The notes: a model not told the origin generated them from the sequence alone. Positions 1 through 11,653 are shown, counted from the stretch's first letter. The stretch is DNA of 64,000 nucleotides from Macrophomina tecta (GCA_024180945.1 JAKSGN010000020.1:682001-746000), one strand, 5' to 3'. Made by a program: numbers and translations.

Positions 1-2306
1 GAGATACCTCATTGTTGGCCTGAAGCAGAACCACACTCTGCAGCTGTGGGATCTTGGACTGCAGAAGCCAGTCCAGGAGATCAATTTTCCGCATGAAAAC
101 GAGTCCGACGCTATTTGCAGCGTCGCGTACCACCCCAGAACCGGCATCTTGGCTGTTGGACACCCTACCAGGAACTCCATTTACTTCATCCATTTGTCTG
201 CTCCCAGGTACAACCTCCCTGCCATGTCTCAGGCCAAGTTCATAAGCCGCTTGACAGACAAGGATTCCGATCTCCCCCGGCCTGAGTCAACTGCCATCAT
301 GAGCGGTATCCGCGAATATTCCTTTGCTTCCAAGGGTCAGCTACGCAGCCTGGAAATGCTGCAGGAGCCTGCTGCCGCTCCCGAAAGCTACGCTCCTGAG
401 GAGGCTCCACTTTTCGAGCTCTACGTCATGCACTCCAAAGGGGTCACTTGCCTGGGCATCCGAAAGGAAGATCTTGGTTGGAGCAAGGAGAGTAAGGTGC
501 TTCATCCGGTTGATGCGGAAAGCAACGGCAACATCGCCATCAACCCTATCCGCTTGTTGGCTTTGACTGAAGGTACCAGCACAACGGAATCCTCCGCAAA
601 TGGCGAGGCTCAGCAGAGCCAGCAGAGCAGCCGCTCTCGCGCCACTCCCAGAGAGCTTATCAAGAAGGAGCCGGCGAGCAGTAGGTCTCGCGCAACATCT
701 CAGGCACCTGAGACGGCTTCTATGATTGCCTCGACACTCGAAAGAGTGGAGAACCAGCAAGATGCTGCCAGGGCCGCCATCATCAATGGTAGTGAGAAGG
801 CCGACAAGAAAAAGAAGAAGAAGAGTGCTGCCACGGCTACCGACACTGCTTCTCAGGTCTCGAATGCGGCCAAAGCATCATCCACCGCCCCCACTACGGC
901 ATCTTATGCAAACGTTGCTCAACGCGCCAAGACACCACCGCCCGAGCCTGTCAAGGCAGTTGAAGAGAAGAAGCTCCCTGAGTCCGAGGTTCCAGAATGG
1001 GCATCGCGCCTTCTTAGCCAGATCCAGACCTCTAGCACAGCGCCTGCCACTAGCGCCAATGTCGATTCCGAGGCGCTGAAGGCACTTGAGGCAAACGTAT
1101 CTTCGGAGTTCAATAAGACGTTCACCAAGGAGCTCGAATCCCTCTACCGCCGGCTTGACGATGACAAGCGCGTTCAGGAAGCTGCTGGTGCTGCTAAGAT
1201 GGATGCCGTCCTTCGCCTGGTGTCTAGCACTCTGACTGAGAATGTCGAGAAGAGTATCTCGCGAATTGTTACGCAGAATCTTCAGAAGATCATCCTGCCT
1301 TCTTTGAGCGATCTTGTTGCTGCCACTCTCGATCGTCGCCTGACCGAAATCCTTGGGGCTACTGTTCAGTCTTCGGTTCCTCGCGAGGTCAAGCAGGGTC
1401 TTCCCCACGCTGTCAACATTGCGTTCAAGGATCCTGAGACTATGCGCCATATCTCGGACTTGGTCGCTAGCAAGACAACTGCTCACATTGACCAGCAGCT
1501 GACGCATGCCATCCGCAATGCTGTCGGCTCTTCCGTCCAGAACGTTACTGTCAATGCTGTGCAACAGGTCACTGGGGAGATGGAGCGGCGCATGGCTGAA
1601 CAAGCTCGTCAGGCCGAGCTGCAGCGCCAGCGGGACTCCGCAAAGATTGATCAGCTCACCAACCTTCTCACTGGCCTCAGTGAAACGGTCGCCAGCATGT
1701 CCGCGGCTCAGGCAACCTTCCAGGATGAGATCTTGAAGCTACAGAGGCAGGTGGCTCAAAACGTTGGCTCAGCGGGCTCGGCGTCTTCGACCGCTGCTTC
1801 TGCAGCAGCTCCTGCACAGAAGAGTGAGGTCGATCAGGAGCAGGAAGATATCACACGCTTGATGTCTCAAGGCCAATATGAGGAAGGCACGATCGTAGTA
1901 AGTTCATCATGCTCAATATAGCTAGTAATTTCTGAATACTAATATTTAGTAGTGGCTTCAATCTCCCCGCCAGACTGAATTGTTTGATAACCTCTTTGTG
2001 AGATGCAACCCGGCGTACATCCACAACCTCACTCCTCTTGTAGCTCTCAGCGTCTCGGCAGCTGTCAGCTCCTCTCTTGAGACCAACATCCCTGAGAGGC
2101 TGATGTGGCTCGATACCGTCTTCGGCTCAATCGACCCGAGGGATCCGGATATTAGGGAGGTCGCGCCGAAGATAATGGATGTCCTATCTTCTCGTCTTCA
2201 GGCTGCATATATGCAAATTGCTGACAGCAATCCCACCGATCCCGTTTTGAGGAAGATCTCTATGCTCACTCGCCGGGCTAGGGAGTTGAAGGAGCTTTCT
2301 TCTTGA
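1..2306 (+). CDS. EDC4: EDC4/Ge-1-like mRNA decapping scaffold, 5'-truncated by the window
   Basis: Two exons are visible: 2-1897 (already open at the window edge) and 1953-2306, joined by a 55-nt intron that starts GTAAGT, has a TACTAAT branch site and ends TAG. The first residues form a WD40-type blade (LQLWDL, then AVGHP). They are followed by a Ser/Ala/Pro-rich linker with a Lys-rich run near 800-830 and a long helical region. The C-terminal domain reads WLQSPRQTELFDN and then a helical repeat ending LKELSS. That order (WD40, low-complexity linker, helical C-terminal domain) is the architecture of EDC4/Ge-1/Varicose, which holds Dcp2 and other decapping factors in P-bodies. In that family the C-terminal helices mediate oligomerisation and P-body targeting. 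The true N-terminus lies upstream of base 1. No lesion is seen. Confidence 0.85.
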
Positions 2307-5300
2307 GATTTCTCAACCTCCCCGACCGCGTGATGGCGCGGCCGATCAGCTCTTGCTCAATATTCGTAGGTAATTGCCATTTGGCGACAACACCTACGCG
2401 GCGTGAGCAGACAATCGTTCGCGAAGCTCAACTTGATTTGAGGATGCTGGAATATGCTCCTCAAGCACTCTCCGCCCTTACTCGCTTCAGAGTATGGGCT
2501 GGGCCACTCCCACAAATTGCTACAACTTTTCCAGCTCTTTTCCTATTGTTCATTGCTTTGTACTCTTATTTTTTTTAAACAGGACGTTTTCAGCAAATAG
2601 GATAACGGCCGCACACGATTCTCCTTTTCTCTTTTTCCGTCATGGCCAAACAAAAGTTTCGGTATGGACAAGAAAAATGGGAGCATTTCGAGGCGTGGTG
2701 CAATAATTCAAATTTTCTCTCTGCACATGGGCACATTTGCGCAAAGGAGAGAACGTTACTCATGTCTACTGGTTTTTAACTTTTCTTGCCTTTTAGTACT
2801 CTCTTTTTTTGTTACCGATGACTTCTCGGACATAACCAGGGTCGATGAGTGGTAAATGGAAAAAAGCGCCCGGAGATCTTCATCGGGATATATAGGTGGA
2901 CTCCACTCCTTCACCATCACTGCCGCTGAAAATGTGGCAGTAGTGAGCGGAGAAAGTGCGGTTCGTTCTCCCGGGCATCCGGTTCAGCGTCGCTTGGTGA
3001 CTTGTTTTCCGGCTGACAGTTGGTGCTCATTGCTTTCTGGAAGGGTAGCATCGCGATGTGGAGGCTGTATTATCTCTCAATGTTTGGCATGGAGGACTGA
3101 CAGGGGGTTAAGCATACTGGGCTGGTGTTGCTGTACTTCTCGTCGGTTTTCTTGCTAGTTATACCTCTGGCGCGCTTTCAGATGGCTTTTTAGTCACTGC
3201 CTCTTCCATTTTTCCCTCATTCCCTCAACCACATGGGTTGCTCTCCGTCTTCTCTCTTTCTCTGTTTCTTCTGCACCAGTTCACAGGAGGCCGATTGATC
3301 GCTTTTGCTCCCTCTGATCTAGATGGGATATGTGAGGGGGATATTGGAGGGGCAGTCGGCTGATCTTGGTCTGGGTGGAGAGAGAGAGAGAGATAGGGGC
3401 AATTCTACGATTTGATTTAATTTGATTACTTTGACTCGTTGGGTGGGTTTTCCTTAAGACCTTTTGCTCTGTGTTTGTGTGTGCGCGTGTGCGCCTTGAC
3501 TAGTGTCCCACCGCACTGCGGACGCTGTCTTGGGTGACCGTCTTCGAGGAAGACTCCGGAAACTGTGTTGTCGGTTCGTCGTCTTTGGCATCTGCCCGGC
3601 ACGGCGCGTGTGCGGTTCTTTGGGTCCCATGTGCTTTGAAGGGGGGAAGCAGCGTTCCGCGATGATGGTGATGAGGGACGTTGCTCGCTGATCGTGATGT
3701 ACTGCTGGATGGCCCAAGGTGTTTTACGGTGCACCGGGGAGCGGTTGTCATGACAAGGCGCGATGATGTCGTGCTTGGTGCCCACGGCGGGCGGGAGGCC
3801 GAAGTGGACTTCAAGGCCGAAGGAAAGCGCCCAGTTGTCCGTGTAGTCTGTTCATTCACGCCTAGAAAGGGGTGCGGCTTGGTTGTCCTGGCTGGGAGAA
3901 GGGAGGCTTGAATGCTTTTTACGTGTGGTATATAGACGGTTCGGGGGGTGCGGCATGGAAGGCAGGGGGAGCGGGCCGGCGGTCTGCTGGTTTTGGAGTG
4001 GCGGAGTTGGCGTGTGCGGTGTACTGGCCACGTTCCCGCGCGGGGCAGGAAGGATTGGGTCAGAGATGGTGGTGTTGTGGACATGCGTGTTGACGCATAT
4101 TGACGTGCCAGGAGGGCGAGTAATAAGAGGTAGACGGAGCTCAGCGCAGAGGTGTACGTATCCCGATCTTCCACTCCTGTGGAGAAAGCACAAGCGGATA
4201 TCCTCGTGATCCCCCAGTCATGCGGCAAAGTGCCACCAAGACGCGGTCGTGGTAGGTAACGAAAACGGCAAAGCACCAGAGGCATGAAAGAGCAAAAGAA
4301 TGTCTCTAGGAGGGAGAGAAACTCGGAGACCGAGTACTGACGATGAACTGAGCGGATGTAGAATTTTCGAGTGGGGTCTTGTTCGCCCTCTTTGAGTTCG
4401 CTACTGGGGGTCAACAAATGCTCTTTTCAGTAAGAAGGAGACGGATAAACGTACGTACCGTTGGGCCTGCTAGTGCGGATGCGGGTGTTCGGCAGAACGG
4501 GCGACAGCGGAATTCGCTGGCAAGGCTTATGTACCTCAGAATATTTTGCGGGCTCTACGTCATCCAGTGCGCGAGAGCGTGGCCGGTGGAGTATAGGGAA
4601 GATGCCGGATTTTGGGAAGGGGAGGAGACAAGGTATACGGATTGCTCTCCGCGACGGACGTTGAGGCCCGTCTGCAAAAATTATTGTAGCGCTGCTGGAT
4701 GTGATGATGATTACAAAGACAGAGATTGTACCATAGCTGACGTATCATAATACTCTCTCCTGTTTATATATATGTATATTTGCGGTAACATTAGAGATCG
4801 TTGACTGGGTTTCAGTGTTCATAGGATTTGTTGACGAATCTTGATTATGATTGACACTACGTCTTCGCATCTTCCCTTGATGCTTTAATGTTCGGTCAGT
4901 TTGACCGGCGGAAAAAAAACAGAAGTGCTGTATATCCTGGTGAAATGCCACACGGAACGTGCAGAAGCGCCCCAATGTCCGAAGCACAGAGCAGCATTAG
5001 TAGGCATATATTCCGGAATACGTTATAATTGATGTCTAATTACCCAGGCCCTTATAAAGAAAGTGCTGCTGCTGAAGTTATCGCTGCTCTTTCTGCGTAG
5101 TGCTGGCTGGTCTACACCTCCCGCTCGAAAGTGTTCTTTTCACCAAGACCAACATACAATCCTCTGGGACCATGACCGCTTCTTATTCGTCAAAATACTC
5201 CTCCGGTTGCTTTCGGAATGATTCAGCATGAGGGTGCCCTGGCCTCCCAACGAGATGTGCCCGTACTCCATGAACCACAAACTAAACATCCTTCCTATCA

Positions 5301-5414
5301 ACTTTTCGCACTTTCACTGCTGTCGCAATACTTCGAGTATGCCTCCATCCTCTGCATCACATTAACTTAGATCAGCAAAAACTTCTCCAAAGAATCTCAT
5401 CTACCCTTACTTTC
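2307..5414. other. Intergenic, no supported gene
   Basis: About 3.1 kb lie between the decapping scaffold and the RING gene. T-rich stretches after 2520 fit a 3' UTR of the first gene. Longer open frames on the minus strand (3500-4417) have no recognisable domain and are biased in composition. I see no tRNA and no transposon ends. Confidence 0.5.
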
Positions 5415-6113
5415 TCAATGCTCCATGTTCGGGCGTGGGAAGTGCTCATACACCTCATTATCGTCGTAGTCGTCGTCCTCGTCGTCGTCCTCCTCCGCAT
5501 CATCATCATCATCATCATCATCATCACCATTGCCATCTTCCTCCTCGGTGATCTCAAGCTCGGCACCACCCTCTTGACCCCTCTCCGCGCGCCTCCGCTC
5601 TTGATACTCCACCCAGACAGGTACGACGCGCCTCCGACACATCGGACACGCCGAGCTCGTCCTCAACCACTCCCTCAAGCACTCCTTGCCGAAGATGTGG
5701 CCACACGCCAGCTTGCTCGGCTCCTTGCAGACGCGCTCCTGCTGCTCCTGCTGCGAGGATGCGATGCCTTCCTGGCCGACGCTCACGACCGCGTTGGCGC
5801 GCTCGTCGCGGCAGCAGTACTGGACCGCAATGCGCGCCGCATCCGCCGGCGTCATGCCGTCCCAGCGCTCGAAGCAGATGTCGCAGGCGAGCGTGTAGAG
5901 CTCGGCGCGCTGGGCGGGCGAGACCGACGCGTGGTCGAGCGGGTTGCTGGACTCGTTCGGCGGCGGCGGGCGAGCGTCGTCGCTGCGCAGAGCGGCCTCG
6001 AGCACGACGCGGATCTGGAGGGCTCGATCACGGCGCGCGTCGGTGCTGATGTTGTCGTGGGCGTTGGTGTTTGCGTTGGCGAGGCCGTCTGGGCGGTCGT
6101 TCGAGGAAGGCAT
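5415..6113 (-). CDS. RING-finger protein with acidic C-terminus (putative E3 ubiquitin ligase)
   Basis: A single-exon protein of about 232 residues. I start it at the ATG at 6113 (MPSSNDRPD), because the open frame upstream of that is low-complexity and lacks a better start. A RING-like zinc-binding region begins at ACDICFERWD, is interrupted by an insert of about 45 residues, and continues with KLACGHIFGKECLREWL and ACPMCRRRV. This is the C-x-H-x-F-x3-C ... C-x2-C pattern of fungal RING proteins that recruit E2 enzymes. After the RING comes an uninterrupted Asp/Glu tract, encoded in part by an ATC/GAT microsatellite at 5498-5530, so its length is likely variable between strains. The substrate cannot be read from sequence. 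The antisense frame is open only because of the repeat. Confidence 0.7.
   Translation of the reverse strand: MPSSNDRPDGLANANTNAHDNISTDARRDRALQIRVVLEAALRSDDARPPPPNESSNPLDHASVSPAQRAELYTLACDICFERWDGMTPADAARIAVQYCCRDERANAVVSVGQEGIASSQQEQQERVCKEPSKLACGHIFGKECLREWLRTSSACPMCRRRVVPVWVEYQERRRAERGQEGGAELEITEEEDGNGDDDDDDDDDAEEDDDEDDDYDDNEVYEHFPRPNMEH
5498..5530. repeat. CAT/ATG trinucleotide microsatellite
   Basis: About ten copies of a CAT triplet on the plus strand. On the minus strand they encode the Asp run in the tail of the RING protein. Confidence 0.9.
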
Positions 6114-7129
6114 GATGGGTTCTTGTGGCGGCGTTTTTTGGGGGGTCTCGAGGGCGTGCGTGTGGCCGGACGTGTGTGGATTGGGGTAGAGGTGGTGTGC
6201 GGTTGAGCGAGGCCAGACAAACTGCAAGTGCGCGCGGCTTGATTGTGAGCATTCAGTCGTCGGGTTTTAGAGAGGGTGAAGGTGGAAAAGGTTTTCTTAA
6301 CAGTACGTCATCTTGCCTGAGTTGCTCGTCGCAGGGTCGTTGGGCCCTTCTGGTCACGCATGCTCGATCGGGCAACCGGGGTCGAGGGGCCCAACCTACA
6401 AAGATGGACTCACGAGCGTAGGTCACTCATCTGTGTATTCCACTTCAAGTTAGACGCAAAAAAGGCAACTGGCCTACTGTCTTATCGCCAGTTGCTCAAG
6501 ATCCTATTCAACTCTTATCCCGTTGTTTTACTTCTGGCGGCTTCAGTGATCACTGGTAGAATGTCCCGCAAGACTATCTGGAAATAGCCTCCTCCATCGC
6601 CTTGTTCTCACATCAATGGGGAATTTATATTTTATGCATGTGCGCATGTTAATTTATGAAACAAATGAGATTGGATAAAACTGCAGCTATGAACGCGATG
6701 TGCTGGCCTCTCCCTGAGCTATTACCCCCAGGAAAGACTAAACAACTGTGATCTGAATTCGGATCGGTTGATCAAAGCGGCCCATACTGGAGTAGGGCCT
6801 GCCATGCCCCAAATCAAATACTTTCGCAGTCGGAAATTCTAGTTGCAACTTGGGTTGGTTACAAACTATCACAGTATCCTTGCATGACCTCGTGGAGCTT
6901 TGGCTCTACTATAGACCAATGCATCGCAAATACGACCGCAAAGACGGGATATGCTTATACGCTGCTGTCTATAGGTATCCGATCTTCCCATTTCCCACCT
7001 TATGTATTACCATTCCTGCATTCCATCACATGGGCCGGAAAACCTGAGGCTGTCCTCTTGAATATTAAAATGGAGCATATCCTACGATGAAAGGATTTTG
7101 GAGAAGGGACATCCTCAAAAGCCCTCTTG
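6114..7129. other. Intergenic, no supported gene
   Basis: Upstream region of the RING gene, then moderately AT-rich sequence. No domain, RNA gene or repeat end was recognised. Confidence 0.5.
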
Positions 7130-8780
7130 CTCACATCACGCTACCCTCTGGCACAATGTCCTGCCAGTATTCCAGCGTGACGTGGAATGTTGATTCGTCG
7201 TTCTTGACGATGCGCAACATCAGGGACCACTTGGATCGCGTCAGCACGGCCTCGATCAAGCGTGACAGAAGGGAGCGGGACAGAAGGGAGCGGGACAGAT
7301 AGGGACAGCATGGTATGGGAAGCTCACCTGCATCGGATCGGCGGCAGCAAGCTGTCTAAAGCGCAACACAAAGCCTTTGCCGCCGCGCTCCTTCATAGTA
7401 GCGCCTTGGTAGTTGACAACAGTGTCGAAGAGCGGCGGGGCCGCATACCCCTCGGGCAGACGGCGATGGCGCAGGCTATCAAAGACGCGTGCTTGACGAG
7501 CTGTGGCGAGCGGCAGGGCAGTAAGTCAATGAAGGGCCCGATCGCGTCCTGGATGCTATCAAAGCGGCTGGTCGCTGTTCGCCGCCACGAAGCCGAAGCA
7601 CGCCTCGTCTCTGCCGCTGCAGGGTTAGCACCCAAGCGGACTGGAAGAGGATAGACGGAGATATCCAGTTGCGGTCGCTGTACTCGGCGCAGGCTGCGCT
7701 CACAGCGCCCATGCCCACATCGCGGATGGCGAAGTGCTGGCGTCTGCTGAATGCGTGAGTACCGACAGGGATTGACGACAGATAACACGGCTCAGAGCCT
7801 CCAAGAAGATGTCACCAGTACTGCTCACTCTCCGCTTTTGGCGAAGTTTGCAGGTGTGCTGCGTACTTACTGAACGCTCAGGAGTGGGCTGTGCTTAGGG
7901 TTGATTGCGGCGCATATGCCTTACAAAGGCTCTTGTGCAGGATGGTGATGAAGATGCCGTCAATGAGAGCGTCGCAGACCTGCAGCAGTGCGAATACGCG
8001 CCCAGCCGGTGTCAAGCAGATGTCCCAGGAATGTGGAGCTTTACATGTCTCGACGGCGATGCTTGGCTGCCGTTCGAGCATCCTCACTGCTTGGTCCCCG
8101 TCTGCCTCTAGCCAGCGAGCGTCCACGCGAGGCTCCTTGTCAACCAGGCCGAAATGAGAGTGCTGTTTCTCCCCTTCCCGCAGTGCCACGAACCGGGTTC
8201 GCAATGTGGAATGCAGCCCGACGACCTGCCTCCACGCATCCTCGAACCGGGCTCGATCGATTGGTGCACCGTCGCTAGTGCTGATCTCCCAGATACTCCG
8301 GACGATGTACAGTCTGGGATTCTCTGCGTGTGTGCGAAGCATCTGCTCCTGGACAGGCGTGCAACAGTACGCTTCCTCAATCGCGCTAAGGTCGACACCG
8401 GCTCCGGCCGAAATGGCTTCTTGAATAACGGGCATCAAGTTCGCTATGAGTGGATATAAGTGGCCACTCGGCCAGAGTCGGCTTGTACGTTCGCTGCAAG
8501 AGTTCGTCCACCAAGCCCCTGAGTGTCTCCTCGCACGCAGTCACCCACGCCCGCATCTGCTCGCTCTGAGTGCACTGGCGTGGGATGCGAAATGAAAAGG
8601 CCAGGCTATTGCCGTCGGGAAACGCACTGGCCTCGATGGCAGCCAAGCGGCGTACCGAAGGATCCACCTCGAGTTCCTCCAGCTCCATGTTCGGCGGTGC
8701 GAAAGACTGGAAGAAGCCGTCGGACTTTTCCAGCTGCTGATACCTGCCACCGCAGTTGAACAAAACGTCCAGCTGGGGCT
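7130..8780 (-). pseudogene. Non-ribosomal peptide synthetase condensation-domain remnant
   Basis: Reading down the minus strand, three frames together match successive parts of NRPS condensation-type domains. At 8770-8460 is the end of an epimerisation/condensation domain (VLFNCGGRYQQLEK, then the linker TLAEWPLI). At 8440-7880 is the start of the next C domain (YCCTPVQEQML; HSTLRTRF). A degenerate active site, CDALIDG, replaces the usual HHxxxDG. Further on, 7720-7520 carries the DAIGPFIDLLPCR block, 7470-7330 the FDTVVNYQG block, and 7230-7140 the LEYWQD end. The pieces lie in different frames and stops (for example near 7575) interrupt them, so at least three frameshift or nonsense lesions are present. 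No adenylation or carrier domain is visible. The loss of the first His of the active site also argues against function. This is a relic of a larger synthetase gene. Confidence 0.7.
7263..7303. repeat. Short tandem repeat, 15-bp unit
   Basis: The unit GACAGAAGGGAGCGG occurs twice in tandem, followed by a partial third copy. It lies inside the NRPS relic, in a stretch that may have been an intron or an insertion. Confidence 0.7.
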
Positions 8781-9124
8781 GGCTGGCGAGAATACAACTC
8801 CCTCGGTCTCAGAGTAAATAATCATATTATAAAATTGCACCAAGGCGATCTTGCGCGAATAAGCACTTACGGAGATACCGCGGGAAATATTGTCTTAAAT
8901 ACAACCGCAAGATAACGGACATAGTTTCTCCACGCTCTTCACAAGCTAATCGTTCATCCATGATGCCACTGGCGACAGGCGATCTCTGCTCCCCTACTTA
9001 AGTGTATGTTGCACCTAGATAGTATCAACTCATTAGCATATACTACCCATAACAACTTCTTATCTCTATCACCGAATACGATACGATAAGAGGATGCCAT
9101 TTGATTAATACAACTTTAGGCCAT

Positions 9125-9570
9125 CAATATGTAACGAGCGGGCCTCTGCCTCTAAGGATCCAAACCCCAAAGAGGGAGAAAACCTGTCGAGGGGGTTTCC
9201 TTGAGTGGGTACAAGAAGAGGGTGAGAGCAAGTCGAACACGTGATGAGACTGAGCACTGTGTGCGAAGGCCGTGTTACCAATAGAGTCCAAATTCTATTG
9301 TTGAAGTTGACCACGAAGGTCAAAGCTATCTAAGGAGTGTGGTTTATATACAAGTAGGAAAGTGTATACAATCTAGTGGTGCTGTTGCGAGCCCAGCTCC
9401 AGAGGGCTCGAGGTGAGCCGTTGTGAGCCCGGCTCGTAAGGGCTCGGTGGGTCCGTCCTTGGGTACTCACGTGCTGAGCCACGTGATCCCCTCTTTTCTT
9501 TGGAATTCCCCGCAGAACGTCCTTTCCTTCCTTATTTCCTATACTGTGGAGGCTGCGCCGTAACACAATA
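9125..9570 (-). mobile_element. Solo LTR of the same Ty3/gypsy family, inverted, with target duplication
   Basis: The LTR proper is 9130-9565 (436 bp). It is the reverse complement of the LTRs at 11208 and 21263, beginning TGTTACGG and ending TTACA on the minus strand. It is flanked by a direct 5-bp target duplication CAATA at 9125-9129 and 9566-9570, so it is a complete solo LTR left by LTR-LTR recombination. It differs from the full-length element's LTRs by a replaced stretch of about 24 nt just downstream of the putative transcription start (around 9283-9307) and by scattered substitutions and indels. It therefore comes from an older or different subfamily insertion. Confidence 0.92.
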
Positions 9571-9693
9571 CCCTTAGGCTGACGTGAAGCTGCGGCGTGA
9601 GGACGTATGCTTTGCTCTAGTATATTTGTACGATCTGCTAGTTCTGGTTGTGCCACTCCAACGCTACTGTACATCAGGTACGCTCTCACCACC

Positions 9694-11031
9694 ATGTTAC
9701 GTTTCGCGGTGCTTTCGACACTTCTCCTTGTCGGAGCCGTAGGGGCTTCGTTGGATACCAATGCAGAGCCCCAATAAACTTTTGGATCGGCGTTACCTCT
9801 CGAAGAGCATCAGAGAAAATGGGGATCAGATGTGAGTACATGTAGCTGTGGCCAAGGCTGCTGCAGAAATGACTGACGCAATCTGCTTCGAACCAGTGGG
9901 CGTTCTCGGGCATATCTACCTTTGGCCATCTCAACCACGTGCACTGCCTCACGAAGCCCGATGAACGATTCGACATCGCCATTATCGGCGCGCCTTTTGA
10001 TTCCGCAGTAACTTATAGGCCGGGTGTGGACCGAGCAGACTCTACACTGAAGGGTTATGCGACATTGAATGCTAACCATCCGAATCTTCCCAGGCGCACG
10101 GATGGGGTCCCGAGCAATCAGAACCGTATTAGCCGTCATCTGCCGTGTCGCAGCTTTCACCAGGATGCCGGGCTGAACTCTTATCGACCTTGGGCCAAGG
10201 TCATCGACTGCGGCGACATACCCATCAGCCCCATCGACAATGCGGTAGCGCTGCGGCAGATGACGGAGGCGCTGACAGAGCTGAGCAACCATGCAGCGGC
10301 AACGCCAGAGCGGCAGGCAAAGCCGAAGCCGATGGTCCTCGGCGGAGACCATTCGTCGTCGTTGCCGGCGTTGCGGGCGCTTCGGACGGTCCACGGCGCG
10401 CCACTGGCGGTGGTCCACTTCGACGCCTACCTCGACACGCTTCACCCGGCATCCTACCCAAGCAACTGGGCGATCTAGGCGGCCGAGTTCAACTACGGTT
10501 CCGTGTTCTGGAAGACTTCGAACGAGGATCTAGTGCTGAACGGATCGTCGGTGCACGCGGGGCTGCGCACACGGCTGAGCGGGCCCCGACTGGGCGACGT
10601 ACGCCGAGGACGACCGCCAGGGCTGCCTGCGCATCTCGACCGCCGAGGTCGTCGACGTCGGCGTCGCCGGTGTTGTTGCGTGCATCCGCGAGCGCGTCGG
10701 CGCCGCGCCCGCCTACCTCAGCATCGACATCGACGTGCTCGACCCGGCCTTCGCCCCCGGCACCGGCGCCCCTGAGTCCGGCAGCTGGTCCTCCTGCGAG
10801 CTGCTGCGCATGCTAGTCGGCCTGCACGACCTGAACATTGTGGGCGCCGACATCGTCGAGGTTGCACCGGCCTACGACAGCCTCGGCGGCGACACCGCCG
10901 TCACGGCCGCGTCGCTTGCATGCGAGATCATTACGAGCTGGGTCCTGTCCGGGCTCAATCCGTCGGTCGACGTTCCCCAGACCGCGCGCCCTGGGTCCGT
11001 TGTCACGCCAGGGTTGAAGACGGAGCTCTAG
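9694..11031 (+). pseudogene. Secreted agmatinase/ureohydrolase-like gene, broken
   Basis: The ATG at 9694 starts a clear signal peptide (MLRFAVLSTLLLVGAVGAS). After it come family blocks in order: KWGSD, intron, FSGISTFGHL, RFDIAIIGAPFDSAVTYRPG, a second intron ending near 10093, then [61 protein letters not shown] and NIVGADIVEVAPAYD. These are the Mn-binding blocks of the arginase/agmatinase fold. Lesions visible are a stop at about 9775 just after the signal peptide, a frameshift near 10125, a TAG at 10476-10478 and a frameshift near 10590. The metal-ligand motif DAHxD reads DAYLD. The GC-rich coding part is otherwise well preserved, so decay looks recent. The gene lies exactly between the solo LTR and the full gypsy element. 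Family members hydrolyse agmatine or related guanidino compounds. Confidence 0.8.
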
Positions 11032-11207
11032 CGTGGATTGAAGTGGTTCGTGTCTGGGTACCGGGACTGTTGATACAATCGAGAGTGGACTGCAGTCACC
11101 CTCTTCTGCACTGCACCCTATGTAAAGCATTGCTTTAGCCAAGGTATCCTGTGGCGCTAGGAAGGTGTATGAACTCCAACGCAAGCCTATGCGAGAGGAC
11201 GACAGTA

Positions 11208-11643
11208 TGTTACGGCGCAGCCTCCACAGTATAGGGAATAAGGAAGGAAAGGACGTTCTGCGGGGAACTCCAAAGAAAAGAGGGGATCACGTGGCTCAGC
11301 ACGTGAGTACCCAAGGACGGACCCACCGAGCCCTTACGAGCCGGGCTCACAACGGCTCACCTCGAGCCCTCTGGAGCTGGGCTCGCAACAGCACCACTAG
11401 ATTGTATACACTTTCCTACTTGTATATAAACCACACTCCTTAGATAGCTTTGACCTTCGTGGTCAACTTCCATAACAATTCAGCACATTGTTAGTAACAC
11501 GGCCTTCGCACGCAGTGCTCAGTCTCATCACGTGTTCGACTTGCTCTCACCCTCTTCTTGTACCCACTCAAGGAAAACCCCCTCGACAGGTTTTCTCCCT
11601 CTTTGGTGTTCGGATCCTTAGAGGCAGAGGCCCGCTCGTTACA
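11208..11643 (+). repeat. 5' LTR of the gypsy element
   Basis: Starts TGTTACGG and ends CGTTACA. A TATA box (TATATAAA) lies at 11423-11430. Some 30 nt downstream is the inverted repeat TTGACC-TTCG-T-GGTCAA (11450-11466), which would place a short hairpin at or near the RNA 5' end. Confidence 0.95.
11423..11430 (+). promoter_or_regulatory. TATA box of the LTR promoter
   Basis: TATATAAA inside the LTR. The same motif stands in the 3' LTR and in the solo LTR. A start 28-36 nt downstream would put the RNA 5' end at about 11453-11459. Confidence 0.6.
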
Positions 11644-11645
11644 CT

Positions 11646-11653
11646 TTGACCAC
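11646..11653 (+). other. Candidate primer-binding site (self-priming type)
   Basis: Three bases after the 5' LTR is TTGACCAC. It is exactly complementary to GTGGTCAA at 11459-11466, which lies near the expected RNA 5' end. No TGG-starting site complementary to a tRNA 3' CCA end directly follows the LTR. This arrangement is that of the Tf1/sushi chromoviruses, where the mRNA 5' end is folded back as its own primer. Only 8 nt pair, so the assignment is tentative. Confidence 0.5.

Noticed and set aside
3500..4417. 305-codon minus-strand open frame
   Set aside because: No domain, biased Ser/Thr/Arg/Pro composition, overlapping open frames on both strands, and no conserved-looking start or splice context.
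5418..6206. Plus-strand frame with long Val/Ile/Leu runs opposite the RING gene
   Set aside because: It is the antisense reading of the Asp-coding microsatellite and of the GC-rich RING gene codons.
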